Shown here: in pieces, positions 40,846-55,800 of the stretch
How the letters are laid out: every line of letters begins with the position of its first letter
How positions within the stretch are numbered: position 1 is the stretch's first letter
DNA from: Misgurnus anguillicaudatus
Lineage: Eukaryota; Chordata; Actinopteri; Cypriniformes; Cobitidae
Assembly (NCBI RefSeq): GCF_027580225.2
Contig: NC_073361.2
Span: forward strand, 29,354,501-29,418,500
DNA length: 64,000 nt
Direction: 5' to 3'
Notes under the pieces: model-generated
Told to the model about the DNA's origin: nothing
Seen by the model: the letters and a program-made list of their open reading frames with translations, nothing else
Databases searched by the model: none
Translations under genes and position numbers: made by a program

Positions 40846-43800
40846 TGAGGTAAACAGTCATTAAAACATTCAAGATTAAATCTTTGCTCATTGAATGCAT
40901 TGTTCATTTAAAATTTGGCAAGCCGATTGTTATTTTAGGATCTGATTACGAGCTTAGATGGAAACCCAGAAATCTGCCTAGTCATCCTATAAAACCATTT
41001 GAAAATGTAATATCAGACAAGAAAAGTCTACACGTGGTTATACACCGCATTATGTGCTCTCAAAACTTTCCGTGACTCTTTCAACAGACTTTATCCATCT
41101 GTGTTCCTTGGGATCGAACCCATAATCTTTGCTAACACAATGTTTAACAATTTGAGATACATGCAGGAACATCATGAGGTACTTGATCATCAGAATTTCT
41201 AGTTTCTATTCTTTTTAAAACACCAATATGCTGGCTTTTCTTAAAAATTAAAACGCTCCTTATCTGTGGGATCAGGTTATAAAACCCTTTAGTGTCTTTA
41301 TCTTTAAGAGCGTGAAAGAGTGAAGTATGAAGAGGCGATTCAGAACAAGTTTCACAGCCCCTTCATCCTGTGACCCGCTCAACCGCCCCATCCAGTCCAG
41401 CGGGCCGACACGGCTGAGATTGAGCTTATCACTGAACACTGAGCTTTAGTGAGGCCAGGGGGGTCATTGACGATGATAAGAGGTTCAAAAAGTCCGCTTT
41501 ACATTTCATTACATCTCACGGTATAGATATATTGCTCATGTTTCAAGGATGTCTAAACATTAACTATAAATTCTCTCTCACCCTTGACCATTTTACCCCC
41601 TTTTAAATGTGTCTCCTCATGGCATCTGAAATAACAAAAAAGTAGAAACAAAGAGGTTCTGAAAATCTCCTCATAAAGGCTTTCAGAACCTCAGATCTTT
41701 TAATATTCAGCACATCACTGACCCACACCAGCTGAAAATATTTGTTTAAGAAAAAGTTCACCCAAAAATTAAAATTGCTCACTTGTGCTACGTTCCAAAC
41801 TCTCAACCTTAACCTGGAAATAATGTTACCTTCAATTCTTTCCAAATCACGATTTTCTTTCTTTAAATCTTCCACGTAGCTCTCAAATTTCATTCAGGCT
41901 TGTGCACCTCAAAACATGACATTCCAGGCTGCTGATAAATATCAGTGTTTCTAATGTCTCTCATGACTGATGTGTCTGAAGTAAAGATGGACACTGGTGA
42001 AATACTTTGAATCTACTGAAGTACATTTTCAAGTATAACTTTTACTTCACTACACTCAACAGCAATCATGATACTGAAGAAAAAATGCAATGCACTGTAA
42101 AAAGTAAAGACCATCTATGGTCCGATTCACGTTTTTACATTTCCTTCGAAGTGTAAGTACGGTGCCCCTAAAGGGACATGGAGCAGAAATAAAATAAAGT
42201 TTAGTTTCATCTGCGCACGTGAAACTATCGCATGCGCACATGAAACTATCGCGTTTATAAACTTTCACATGCGCACGCGAAACAAAACTTTAACAAAAAT
42301 TCTGCACATGAAGGTTTCGCGTGAGCACATAAAAGTTTCACGTCAGCACATAAAAGTTTCACGTGAGCACGCAAAAGTTTCACGTGATTTCCTTCGGTCT
42401 GTAAGCACTTTTCACGTGAGCCCGCGAAAGTTTCACGTGAGCACGCGAAAGTTCACGTAAGCACTCGAAAGTTCACGTAAGCACGCGAAAGTTCACGTAA
42501 GCATGCATAAGTTTCACGTGAGCACATGAAACTAAACTTTAGATTTTTTACCTTAGGGGCTCGGTAGTGTAAGTGTGTATTAGTACATGTTAACAATATG
42601 CAAAAGATACAAACCCCAAAGTAAACAATGACGTGAGTTATCGTCTCCAACAAAAATCTCTTTTCTTGGACTACAACAAACACATGGATTGTAGGCAACA
42701 GTTTACTTCCTGGGATTGGTGATGTTGACAAGACCGACATTATCATAATCTGCCCGCTTCAGACTCAGCCTGTAAGTTAACTTCTGTTAGCATTGCATTG
42801 TGAGCGAAAACCTTTCAAACCTCGTAAGGAGCCCTAAATGGACAAACTCTTCTACAGAGCGCGTTTCGTCCCTACGTTGTCTCAGATGACAACATGTCTG
42901 TCGTGTGGCGGCTAACATATGCGTTTTGAATTGAGGGGTGAGCTGTTGGTAGCAATTCACAATCTGACCACTCGATGTCGCTAAAATTTACACACACCAC
43001 CTTTAAAGCTGAAAAAGCTTACATTTTTAAGTGTAACTAAGGCTATGTCCACACGAAGCAGGTGCATTCCCTATCCGATCATTTTTTTCCTTGCTCTAAA
43101 AAAATAATCCGTAAACACGAAACCACTGAAACCGACTGAAAGCGGTGTAGTATATATGCCGGACCAGTATGGGGCGCTGTAATTCTGCCACAGATATACA
43201 CTATACACGGAGAAGAAGACTTTGAGCATGCGCATAACCAACGTATGGTGTTGTCCATTATCGCTTGTTGGTCACCACAATTGCATAGAAGCAATAGATT
43301 TTGCTGTAATAAAGTTAGTAGGCTTTAGTAGCTTCTGTAGCACGAACACAATCACGTAGTCCGCCGTTATTGTTGTTGCTGTTACGTGTGACGCTTCCGA
43401 CACGTGACATGATGACGTTTTCGCTTCACAAAATATATGGATTGGCTGTACAGACGAAACCGCAAGGGTGTCGGTTTCAGATTTATCCACTTTAGGACCC
43501 GGTTTCAAAAAATAGGGGATTCAGTCTCCCAAAACGCCAGATCCGTGTGGATGAAACGCCAATACGATAACAAATTTATACGTATACAGTGATACGCGTC
43601 TCCGTGTGGACAGCCCCTAATTGAAGTCTATTTTAAGTAGGTCCAAATTTCACTTTTTACAGTGTTGCTAAAAAATTTGCAATTTGATAATGCTTTAAAT
43701 TTGTAAAATCAAATTAAATTATATTCATTTTTAAAAACTTAAACTCATATAACAACAAACAAGTTTTAAATTCTTTCTAAAAAAAAGAAAGCATTACTCT

Positions 43801-46800
43801 CTTATCACCGTATTTACACAGCCTGTTTGAAATAACAAAATTTTTCCCCTCAAGTGACACAGATCGGATATGACCCACGAGGAAAAAAACGCATATTCTC
43901 CATTCGGTTTCCTGCCTCATTGATATGTGGAAATAAATTGGATATGAATCGGATACATGTATTCGCATCCGCAATGTAAGTGGACAGATCGTACATAAGA
44001 CGTGTTGTGCGTCATTGAAACTGTGACGCTGGGAAATGACATTAACTCAGGTAGACACCACCCGCTATCAATGGAGGACGACGGCTACACTTAGTGGAGT
44101 AATGTTCAAGTTTTATGTCTTGGTACAGAAATAAATCTCTATAATCTTGTATAATAATAATTTTTCTGTGTCAATTGCATATCGCAACAGTTTACTTCCT
44201 CTATGGTTTAAACTTTTCTGGGTAGGGCTGTCACAATGATTAAATAATCGTCTCATTGCAATCGTTTGACCTCATCGCGATGATTTCAGATCACCGCAAT
44301 GATTGCACATCTCTCTAAAAAACACAAGGGGGAACTGCAGTGCCTGTATAAATGGGACCGTATCAGATTACTTTTAAATATGTGTTGTGTATTAATATTT
44401 ACTGCAAGGTAAACCTCGCAAAAGATTAAATTTAAATAATCACAACAATATGTGAAAATTATTTAATAAACAAAGAAAAAAATTATGAGAATTAAATGTC
44501 AAAGCAATAAAATAGGCAATTAATCGACATAATCGTCAAAGCCCTAAAACAAGCAATTAATTGCCATAATCGTCACAATTTATTAGATAAGTAACCGTCC
44601 GCCAAATTTCATAATCGTGACAGCCCTAGTTTTAGGTCAGTATATCTACCTTGAATTGTTTTGCCAAGTGTTTCGTTTTAATGCTGATATCGGATACGAC
44701 TTTTAAAAGATGATGTAAATCGTATACAGGCAACAAATCGGAATTGGGCATCAAGATTTGCAGTGTATTGGTCTCGCCTGCTATCTGCATCAACCTAAAA
44801 CTTCGACTTTATGTAACTATTTGAAGCATTAAAATAACACATATTCCAAACCATTGCAAAATGCATAATGTGATATGAACTTCTGATGTGAATATTTCGG
44901 TCATTTTTTTCTATAATACTTAAATACAATAAAAATCTAGTACCTCCATAAATTTACTTGAATTAAAATAAATAAAAGTGTTACTTAAGTAAAAGAAAGA
45001 AAATACTAGATTTTTAATGTACTTAAGCGTTAAAACTAAAAAAGCAACTTTTATTTATTAAATGTAGTCTAGTAGAGTGAAGTTTACAATATTATGGGGG
45101 ATAGTTTACCCAAAAACACACATTCTGTCATCATTTACTCACCCTACACAATATGCGAGTATGAATTTCTTTATTCTGCTGAAGATATTTTGATAATTGA
45201 TGGAAAGCACACAGTTGACGTGTAGTACCCATTGACTTCAATAGCATTTGTTTTTCCTACTATGCAAGTTGTCAACTGTGTGCTTACCATCATTTATAAG
45301 AATATCTTCTTTTGTGGTGAACAGAATAAAGAAACTCATACAGGTTGAGAACAACATGAGACAGAATTTTCATTTTTGGGTGAACTACCCCTTTATGCTT
45401 TGGAATGTAGTCAAGCAAACGTTTGCCAAAGAAAAACCCAAAGAAAAAGTACAGACGCTTGAAAAATGCATACTTGAGTAGAGTAAAAATACTTCACTAC
45501 TGTCCACCTTTGATCTGAAACAGTGTGAATACATTAACAGCCAATGTAGTTTTTTAGCAAATACCATTTTTCATTTGTGGTCATTTTGGGTTTTGTATAA
45601 AATTAAGGTGAAATAAAACAATTTTACTTCTTCAAGTAACCAATATCCCATTCACAGCACATATTGCTGTTGATCCCACATAAGCAATGAATGTTAGGAG
45701 GTATCTTATGTCCGTGTTTAAAATCCGTGAAAACACGTCACCAGAATTTCCCGTCACATGCCATCCTTAATTTAAACAACATGGATGTTGACCTTGAGAT
45801 GATATTTAGGGTGAGATGCCAGGAATACCCATTACAGACATAAATCTAACTGTGCGGTGCGCTCGAGACACTGTGAGCAGGTGCGAGTGGAAACAGAAGC
45901 TTTCAGTGTGGACATACTGTATGTGTGTGAATGTTTTCAAATATTTCAGACAATTTAAAAATAAAGAAATACAATCAGTATTTAAAAAAGACTATGCAAA
46001 AAAATTGGAGCATCAAGGTTTGATTTCACATTGATTTCAATTCTTGACATGACCTTACTGAGTCAATATTAAAGATATCAAGGGTATATTTTTACATATT
46101 TTACATTATGTAGGATCAATTTATTTAGAAAACAGTAAATCACAAAAAATTACTTTAAACTGGGTCACAAATATCAATGATTTAAGATATTTCCATTTAA
46201 TTTTCAAAAGACTACATGAAATATTTGCACTAATACCAATGTATTTATCACACTGCAAATTTCATGCTTCAACTTTTATAAACATCAAAATGATCCTGAT
46301 AAAAAATGCATATAGCTATAATGTGTCAACTACCCATACAGCTTTAGTAGACAGAAAATGACGGGAAGAGGAAGTGAGGAAAGTGATCGAAAAAAGCACA
46401 ACAGCATTATGTCATACTTGCCAACATTGGGATTTGAAAATAAGGGAAAATTCATGAACCCTAACAGCCCCCCTTCCATGCAAAAAATTACTTTCTTAGT
46501 TAGTATTTTTGTTTTGTTTTCAGTAAAAATATCACAGAATTCTTAAATTACGATCCAAACAAAAAAATGGGGTAAGAATTTTTTTTTACTTTTTTCTTAA
46601 AACACTTAAAGGATTAGTCCATTTGCTTAAAAATCCAGATAATTTACTCACCAACATGTCATCCAAAATGTTGATGTCTTTCTTTGTTCAGTCGAGAAGA
46701 AATTATGTTTTTTGAGGAAAACTTTCCAGGATTTTACTAGTTTTAATTAGTGATAGACCGATATATCGGTCGGCCGATATATCGGGCCGATATTTGCGTG

Positions 46801-49800
46801 TTTTATGTGTATCGGCATCGGCCGATATGTGGGTGCTGTGTTCGCCGATTTTTTTCCAGCATTATTTATAGACAGAGTGCTGGAAGCCGCAAGGGATTGC
46901 AGGTCATGTGACTAAAAACAACCAACCTTTCCATGACAACATCGAAAGCTCGGCCTAACAGCTGATCATAGCTACACAAAGCGGGTTTTTATTTCTCATC
47001 TCTATATATATTTGTAGTAGTAAAGTGCTAGAAATCAGTATCCTTTGCTGATAGTTCCTCGTCATTGTGGAGAGTGCAGTTCATGGTTTCATAGCACCCT
47101 CACCCGTTTTTACTATTTTTTAAATATAGTTTTTTTATTAAGTTCAATAATTTTTTTTAAAAATTGAGACATATGGTGTCATCGTGCCATTTTTATGATG
47201 TAAATTGAGTGAGCAAAAGCAGTATCGGCTCCAAATATCGGCTAAAGAAAATCGGCAGCCTGTATCGGTCATCGGCTAAGGCTGATGAAACAAAAATCGG
47301 TATCGGCACTAAAAAAATCCATATCGGTCGATCCCTAGTTTTAATGGACTTTAATGGACCCCAACACTTAACAGTTTTAATGCAGTTTAAAATTGCAGTT
47401 TCAAAGGACTCTAAATTATCCCAAACGAAGCATAAGGGTCTTATCTAGCGAAACAATTGTCATTTTTGGCAAAGAAAAAAAAATGCACTTTTAAACCACA
47501 ACTTCTCGTCTTCCTCCGGTCGTGTGATGCGCCCGCGCGACCTCACATAATACTTCATCACGTCAAGAGGTCACGGATGACGTATGTGATACTACGCCCC
47601 AGTGTTTACAAGTGTGGAGAAAGAGGACCGTTCTGACGTTGTTGTATGTGGAATGATACTAATTCATGTCTTTGTGTCAGTTTATGTTTAAAATAGTCAG
47701 CAAATGTGCGTTTCATGTATGTAACACGTGACCTTTCAACGTCATTACGCAATTATATGAGGTCGCGCTGGCGCGTCACAGGACCGGAGATAGACGAGAA
47801 GTTGTGGTTTAAAAGTGCATTTTTTTATTGCCAAAAATGACAATCGTTTCGCTAGATTAAGACCCTTATGCCTCTTTTGGGATCGTTTAAAGTTCATTGA
47901 ACTTCATTGAAACTGCATTAAAACTGTTAAGTGTTGTGGTCCATTAAAATGAGAAAAATCCTGGAATGTTTTCCTCAAAAACAATTTCTTCTCGACTGAA
48001 CAAAGAAAGACATCAACATTTTGGATGACATGGTGGTGAGTAAATTATCTGGATTTTTTTTTTTAAAATTGACTAATCCTTTAATTCAAGAAAAGTTTTA
48101 AGCACAAATTCACTTAACTTTGATATTTTTGGCAAAAACTAGAGTTATTTTTATAGGTAATTTGCACATCAAGAAAATGCATCTTGATTTAAGAATTTTT
48201 TTAGATATTTGCACTGAAAACAAGAGAAAAATACTTAGTAAGAGCTATTTTTTTGCAATGTATACCTTGTACCATTGTTTTTATGGCTCTTGTTATATAC
48301 ATGGGGCGCAGACGTTGCATTTCTTAACATCTGAGTTAAGCAGTAAAGCACCAAGAGCAGTGTTTCCCAACACGCTAAGTTATAAAAAAATGCACACCCC
48401 CCACGCGCATCAGCCCGCACATCCAAATGTGCAAGTTTGTGTATGCAGGTGGACGTGTGCACTAATGCGCGTGTCGGTTGTAGCGTTGCGCGCGGCTCGT
48501 CATCCTCCACACATCCTCGGTAAGCTCGGGTGTCGTTTGAGTGATATGTTACAGATATACTGCAGTCTGCTTTACCGGAGGTGAATGCAAAATATAAAGA
48601 CTAAAAATATAGGAAATTATTTAAATGGGGTAGAATGGTAAAATACAAAAGAAACCCGGAAAAAAATCAGGAGGGTTGACAGGTATGCATTATGTGTATA
48701 AACCAGCCAGGCTTTGGCTCAAAAAACAACTTCTGAAGAAATGAATCTGGGTGTGATTTATTAAACTCATTAAACAATGTTATCAATGTCATGTGATTAA
48801 ACAAGATGTCATCTGACTCTGACTCACTTGTCACGGGTGAGACGCTGAATTACCCGCAGGCCCTGGAGGACACAAACTTTCCCTTCAACCTGCTCAGAGA
48901 TCTGCTGGACCTCAGCATCCGAGGACACGTACTGCAACAAAACATCACCGAACATCCCATAACCATCCTGAACAAGAGCACATAACCTGAGAAAGAAAGA
49001 GAGAGACAGATATAAAAACAGAAATAAAACATATTCTGGCTAAAATCTGACTTGATGAGTTATGTTTTATTAATACAAACCATCAATTGTCTACAGTTAA
49101 AGTAACAAACTATTTTACTTATAGAAGCTGGAACTGTTTATTGTTATTTTTATTATAAATACATTTATTTATTGAACACACCAAACGTGAATTTAATGAT
49201 TTTCGCAAGTAGATTACACACAAAGTCAATGCAAAGATGCGAACAGAATTCACGTGGGGCAATGCGTATGGTGCAAATTGGGTGGCGCATTTGCCAAGAA
49301 AACACCCACTATTTCCTTCAAAAGAATCTTCGTGCTAGTTAAAAATATTCAACTCAAGCGAAAAATTCACAAAGAGATATCGCAGCATAAAGGGGCATAC
49401 ACACCAAACATGAATTCAACGATTTGCGCGAGTAGATTACACACAAAGTCAATGCAAAGACGCGAATAGACACGAATTCAGGTGGGGCAATGCGTATGGT
49501 GCAAATTGGGTGGCGCATTTGCCAAGAAAACACCCACTATTTCCCTCAAAAGCATCTTCGTGCTAGTTAAAAATATTCAACTCAGGCGAAAAATTCGCAA
49601 AGAGATATCGCAGCATAACGGGGCATACACACCAAACGCGAATTTAACAATTTTCGCAAGTAGATTACACACAAAGTCAATGCAAAGACACAAATAGACA
49701 CAAATTCACGTGGGGCAATGCGTATGGTGCAAATTGGGTGGCGCATTTGCCAAGAAAACACCCACTATTTCCCTCAAAAGCATCTTCGTGCTAGTTAAAA

Positions 49801-52800
49801 ATATTCAACTCAAGCGAAAAATTCACAAAGAGATATCGCAGCATAACGGGGCATACACACCAAACATGAATTCAACGATTTGCGCGAGTAGATTACACAC
49901 AAAGTCAATGCAAAGACGCGGATAGACACGAATTCAGGTGGGGCAATGCGTATGGTGCAAATTGGGTGGCGCGTTTGCCAAGAAAACACCCACTATTTCC
50001 CTCAAAAGAATCTTCGTGCTAGTTAAAAATATTCAACTCAAGCAAAAAATTTGCAAAGAGATATCGCAGCATAACGGGGCATACACACCAAACGTGAATT
50101 CAACGATTTGCACGAGTAGATTACATACAAAGTCAATGCAAAGACGTGAATAGACACGAATTCACATGGGGCAATGCGTATGGTGCAAATTGGGTGGCAC
50201 GTTTGCCACGAAAACACACACTATTTACCTCAAACTCGTCTTCGTGCTAGTTAAAAATATTCAACTCAAGCGAAAAATTTGCAAAGAGATATCCCAGCAT
50301 AACGGGGCATACACACCAAACGTGAATTTAACAATTTTCGCTAGTAGATTACACACAAAGTCAATGCAAAGACACAAATAGACACAAATTCACGTGGGGC
50401 AATGCGTATGGTGCAAATTGGGTGGCGCATTTGCCAAGAAAACACCCACTATTTCCCTCAAAAGCATCTTCGTGCTAGTTAAAAATATTCAACTCAAGCG
50501 AAAAATTCACAAAGAGATATCGCAGCATAACGGGGCATACACACCAAACATGAATTCAACGATTTGCGCGAGTAGATTACACACAAAGTCAATGCAAAGA
50601 CGCGGATAGACACGAATTCAGGTGGGGCAATGCGTATGGTGCAAATTGGGTGGCGCGTTTGCCAAGAAAAAACCCACTATTTCCCTCAAAAGAATCTTCG
50701 TGCTAGTTAAAAATATTCAACTCAAGCAAAAAATTTGCAAAGAGATATCGCAGCATAACGGGGCATACACACCAAACGTGAATTCAACGATTTGCACGAG
50801 TAGATTACACACAAAGTCAATGCAAAGACGCGAATAGACACGAATTCAGGTGGGGCAATGCGTATGGTGCAAATTGGGTGGCGCGTTTGCCAAGAAAACA
50901 CCCACTATTTCCCTCAAAAGCATCTTCGTGCTAGTTAAAAATATTCAATTCAGGCGAAAAATTCGCAAACAGATATCGCAGCATAACGGGGCATACACAC
51001 CAAACGCAAATTTAAAGATTTTCGCAAGTAGATTTCACACAAAGTCAATGCAAAGACGCAAATTGAATTTACGTGGGGCAATGCGTATGGTGCAAATTGG
51101 GTGGCGCAGTTGCCAAGAAAACACCCACTATTTCCCTCAAACGCATCTTCGTGCTAGTTAAAAATATTCAATTCAGGCGAAAAATTCGCAAAGAGATATC
51201 GCAGCATAACGGGGCATACACACCAAACGCGAATTTAAAGATTTTCGAAAGTAGATTTCACACAAAGTCAATGCAAAGACACAAATTGAATTCACGTGGG
51301 GCAATGCGTATGGTGCAAATTGGGTGGCGCATTTGCCAAGAAAACACCCACTATTTCCCTCAAACGCATCTTCGTGCTAGTTAAAAATATTCAACTCAGG
51401 CGAAAAATTCGCAAAGAGATATCGCAGCATAACGGGGCATACACACCAAACGCGAATTTAATGATTTTCGCAAGTAGATTACACACAAAGTCAATGCAAA
51501 GACACAAATAGACACAAATTCACGTGGGGCAATGCATATGGTGCAAATTGGGTGGCGCATTTGCCAAGAAAACACCCACTATTTCCCTCAAAAGCATCTT
51601 CGTGCTAGTTAAAAATATTCAATTCAGGCGAAAAATTCGCAAAGAGATATCGCAGCATAACGGGGCGTACACACCAAACGTAAATTCAACGATATGCGCA
51701 AGTAGATTACATACAAAGTCAATGCAAAGACGCGAATAGACACGAATTCAGGTGGGGCAATGCGTATGGTGCAAATTGGGTGGCGCTTTTGCCACGAAAA
51801 CACACACTATTCACCTCAAATGCGTCATCAAGCGAAAATTTCTCAAAGAGATATCGCAGCATAACAGGGCGTACACACCAAACGCGATTCGCACGAGCAG
51901 ATTACATACAAAGTTGATGCAAAGACGCAAATACACACATAATCGCGTGGACTGATGCGAATGACACAAACTGCGTGGGGCTAATGATGCGAATTGCGCG
52001 GTGCAAAGATGCGAAAACATGTGCTTTTCGCCTTAAATGTGTCTTTGCTAGGGCTGGGTATCGATTCAGATGTTGCAGATCGATTCAATTTCGATTCACA
52101 AGCTATCAAATCGATTCGATTTCGATTCTCGGTTCAATTTTCGATTCCGGATCTCGGGTCGGTTTTTATGTTCAATTCTCAATTCAACTCAATGAATATT
52201 GATTTAATACAAATACTATATTAATAAAAAAGAACAGTGAACAGCAGTTTACAAGTGGGTAATTAATAAAAAGAAATTAAAAGCCACAACACTATCGTCG
52301 TCGTCTTGCTAGCGAAATCTAAAATGCCTCCATACCTCTTACTTTTTATGTGAAGGTGGCATCAATGTCGATGAAGCACCCAAAACTGCCATTTTAAGGA
52401 CTAAATGAAAGAATGACAGGCTCACCTCTCGCTCCTTGGTAACATCGCGCAAGGCAAAAAAGAGGGTGACATCTAGTGAAGAAGACTAGTAATTTGATTA
52501 GCATTAATATTACGTTCAATGTTTGCAGAAAAAATATGGGGGGAAAAAAAATCGATTCTGCTCTTTGAGAATCGACCACGTTTTAAAAAACGATTAATCG
52601 AAAAATACATTTTTTTGCCCAGCACTAGTCTTTCCCCAAGTTAAAAATATTCAACAAAAATTTGCATCACACAAAGTTAAATCCCGCAGGTAATCTAGAG
52701 CGAGGAACACGGTGTTTCACGTTTGCTGTGTACGCAGCATAAGATAACCATGCAAACCATCAGATCAGATGTAAATAACCAAACATCAGGTAACTAAATG

Positions 52801-55800
52801 GAGCACTGAATGTACAATGAATGTCTTGTTACTTCGGACACCACCATCATTCGCAGCTGTGATGCAGTAACAGTGATTATTTAACTAGTACAAAGAGATA
52901 CAGAGGTTAAGACGGATATTAAAATAACCTCTCTGGCTGACAGAAACGTCAAAATCCAAAAAGAATGAGTTTGTCGACTATAAAATGAAAAACCATATTT
53001 ATTAAAAAGCAGCACAGGTACAGAAACAAACCACTATTGAAAGTCTATGATTAAGAGGCGAACATCACCCGACAAACAAACACTACTAGATGTTTAAACA
53101 GGGATTAACTTATGACCTGATTTATGACTTGACTCCCAGCGGTTGCATGCATGTGCTTCAGTACTCAAAATGATATTTTTGCAGGTATTAATAGTATTCA
53201 GAAAGTCACTTCATAGAGACTGAGACTTATTTGGAGACAGTAAACCACAGGACTAAACAAACAGGTCTGGATTTAAATATATTTTCACATGACAGACAGT
53301 GATTTGATTGCAGTACAGATAACCCAAGTGGTATGTAAAAATAACAGGGATGATTTTAGAAGTCATTCATTACATGTTTTAGAAACAGGTTCGGTATTAT
53401 AGGCAATTTTTTGCATTTTATTTATTTTAACGTAAAGATTTTATGTCGAACAACTTCTAATAAACTTCGTTTTTTTGGATAGTTCGAGCTAAGAGCGTGC
53501 TTTTTGTATTTTTGTATTAAAATACAAAGGACTAACATTAAAACATTTACTATTGCACAACAACCGAGTGCCGCAGGTATGACATATCTTTGTAGGCCGA
53601 CCCGGAAATTAGCAAGACAAAAGTTACACCGCCAAAGAACCCATTCATTTTTTCCATAGACTTATCAAAAACAATTGTAAACTTTGTGTTAAACAAAAGT
53701 TTATGAAAATTACACTGTCTTCACAGATTATCTTCTAAATGAATTTACTAGAAATTTAAAGCTAACCTTAGGCTACATGCGAACTACCCCACGGTTGCTT
53801 GATATCAACATCATCACTGTGATTGGATGGCCGAGTGAAAAGTGACATTGCAGAGCGAAGTGTTTCTTGCAAAGCTAAAAATGTTTCAACTCTGGGCTCT
53901 CGGCGCAGAAAAATAAAAAAGTCAGCGGAAAAGTGCGACACTTCCATTGGAAACAATTGGAAACGCCTTTGTGTACACGCCACCTAAATAAGTATGATGA
54001 TGTCATCATTTGTATAGTTGATTAGGATTAGACGTAATTTTTTACGTAATTGATTTTTTTATTTGCGTATTGAATTGTAATTAGTTCTACTGATCTATGC
54101 AACCAATTTTATGTCATTTACACAAAGCCTTATCTAAAACTTATAGGCGCTCTAAGCGAATCTGTGTGACGTCACTTTTTGTTGATGTTTGAACTGTTTT
54201 CAAACCAACGGAGTGTAGCTAACTCTTCCCCCTCCTGGGCTTTCATGAACACGACCAACCCCCACCCCCAAATCCTTCTTGTCGTTTATTGGCTGGAACA
54301 CATTGTTATGTTTCGTGTTGGTAGGTTTGGCCACTGTGTTGTTATTGCCGTTTGTGGAGCCTGGGCTGTCTACAGAGATCGTGTTTTTTTACAGTTTGAT
54401 CAGCGGTCAGGTAGCAAGCAAATAGTGAGGAGATGTTTGCTGTATGTATCAAAAAAAAATTTATGGTCTAAAATGCGTGAATTCGCTTAGAGCACCTTTA
54501 AATACAATTAGTTTAAATATCAAAATGTTGACAACATAGTCTTCTACTCTGGAATAAACCAGTTTCAATCTATTTTTGTACAATATTTCACACTCAGACA
54601 AAAACTCCTAAAAGCACTTTGTCTCGAAAGGGACATTGTGTGCAACTCGGTCCGGTCCAGATTCGGATAAAGCAACAAGATGTTTCGCATTAAAATGTTT
54701 ATACTCCAAGCACCAAAAATGTCCAAAAGTAAATCAAAAAAAGAAACGACTTCCAATTTAGAAGGAAACGATTCAGAATGCAAAAAACGAAACGTTATCA
54801 GGACAGCACATCAACGCTGGTGAAAGGGTGATATGATTTGACCTCTGATGAACTGTGATAGGCACATCTGAAGTCATCGTGACCGACTGTTACCTGTTCT
54901 TGCCTGGCTAAAGAACACCAAGGTTAAGGGAGTTCGATGTTCTGAATACTGAGGCTTGTTTAGACCCGCGTATGTCTATGAAACCGGAGAACAGGAGAGG
55001 TGAAGGACCAGTAGCATTTTGTGGTACAGCCAGGTTGACATAAACAACCCCCCTTGTGTGTTTCAAACACTTCCTCCAGCGCAGCGAGACAGGGGGTTAA
55101 GGTCTCTGTCACTGGCCGGCCGCAATCACTAGACACTTTCAGGAATTTGTTATTGTGAGGAATTCGCAGCAACTTGGGGGCGCTTCCAGGAACACGATCC
55201 ATTGAGCTTGTCCAAACACTCGCGCACACACTTTTCACAAGCACACTCGATGGAGGTACCCCACTCCCCTTTCGTTTCCTTCACACATACACAAAAACGG
55301 TTCTGATGCCTGATTGGATGAGGGAAAGTGGGCAGGGTTGCTTCCGGGTGGCTTCGACCAATAAAATCTGAGATTTTGATAAACAGGGTTGTAATCGGAG
55401 ATGTAAAGCACATTGTGTTCCACTTCTTCTAGAAAACATCCAACCCCTCCTGTCAACGAACAGAGAACGTCTTCAGCCTGTTTTTACTGCCTTGAGTTTT
55501 TACTGGAACAACATATCTTTTTGGACCCAAAGTTAAATCGTAATTATTGTCTGGAAAGCGGCCACAGAAACTTAAGAAAGAGAAAAAAGCGAGAAAAAAG
55601 GACGTAATTGCGAACGAACAGTCCAAAATACACAACATTGATTTGTAATGAGATGGGTTGGTCTTGTTGAGGCGAAACATATGAACGTTCCAGAAACAGA
55701 GAGATGTTGTCAACATCTGAAAATGCATGTCAGAGCGTATAAACAAGGAAATGGATTTCAAGCATTAAATCTGATGGGAAACATGTTTATAAACTAGCCA

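Larger units (their letters stand above)
46405..48690. mobile_element. Outer transposon of a three-level nest
   Basis: Left end CATACTTGCCAACATTGGGA, right end TCAGGAGGGTTGACAGGTAT are imperfect inverses. It encloses 46610-48080. The 48285-48560 interior is GC-richer with no recognised protein. Confidence 0.6.

Noticed and set aside
40571..40907. Frames with long Cys-Val or Thr-His runs
   Set aside because: Translations of the (CA)n microsatellite.
48120..48584. 154-codon open frame on plus strand
   Set aside because: It lies in the outer transposon of the nest at 46405-48690, lacks family motifs, and has low-complexity composition.
54179..54490. 103-codon open frame
   Set aside because: Lies entirely in the MITE 54145-54497 and matches no family I know.
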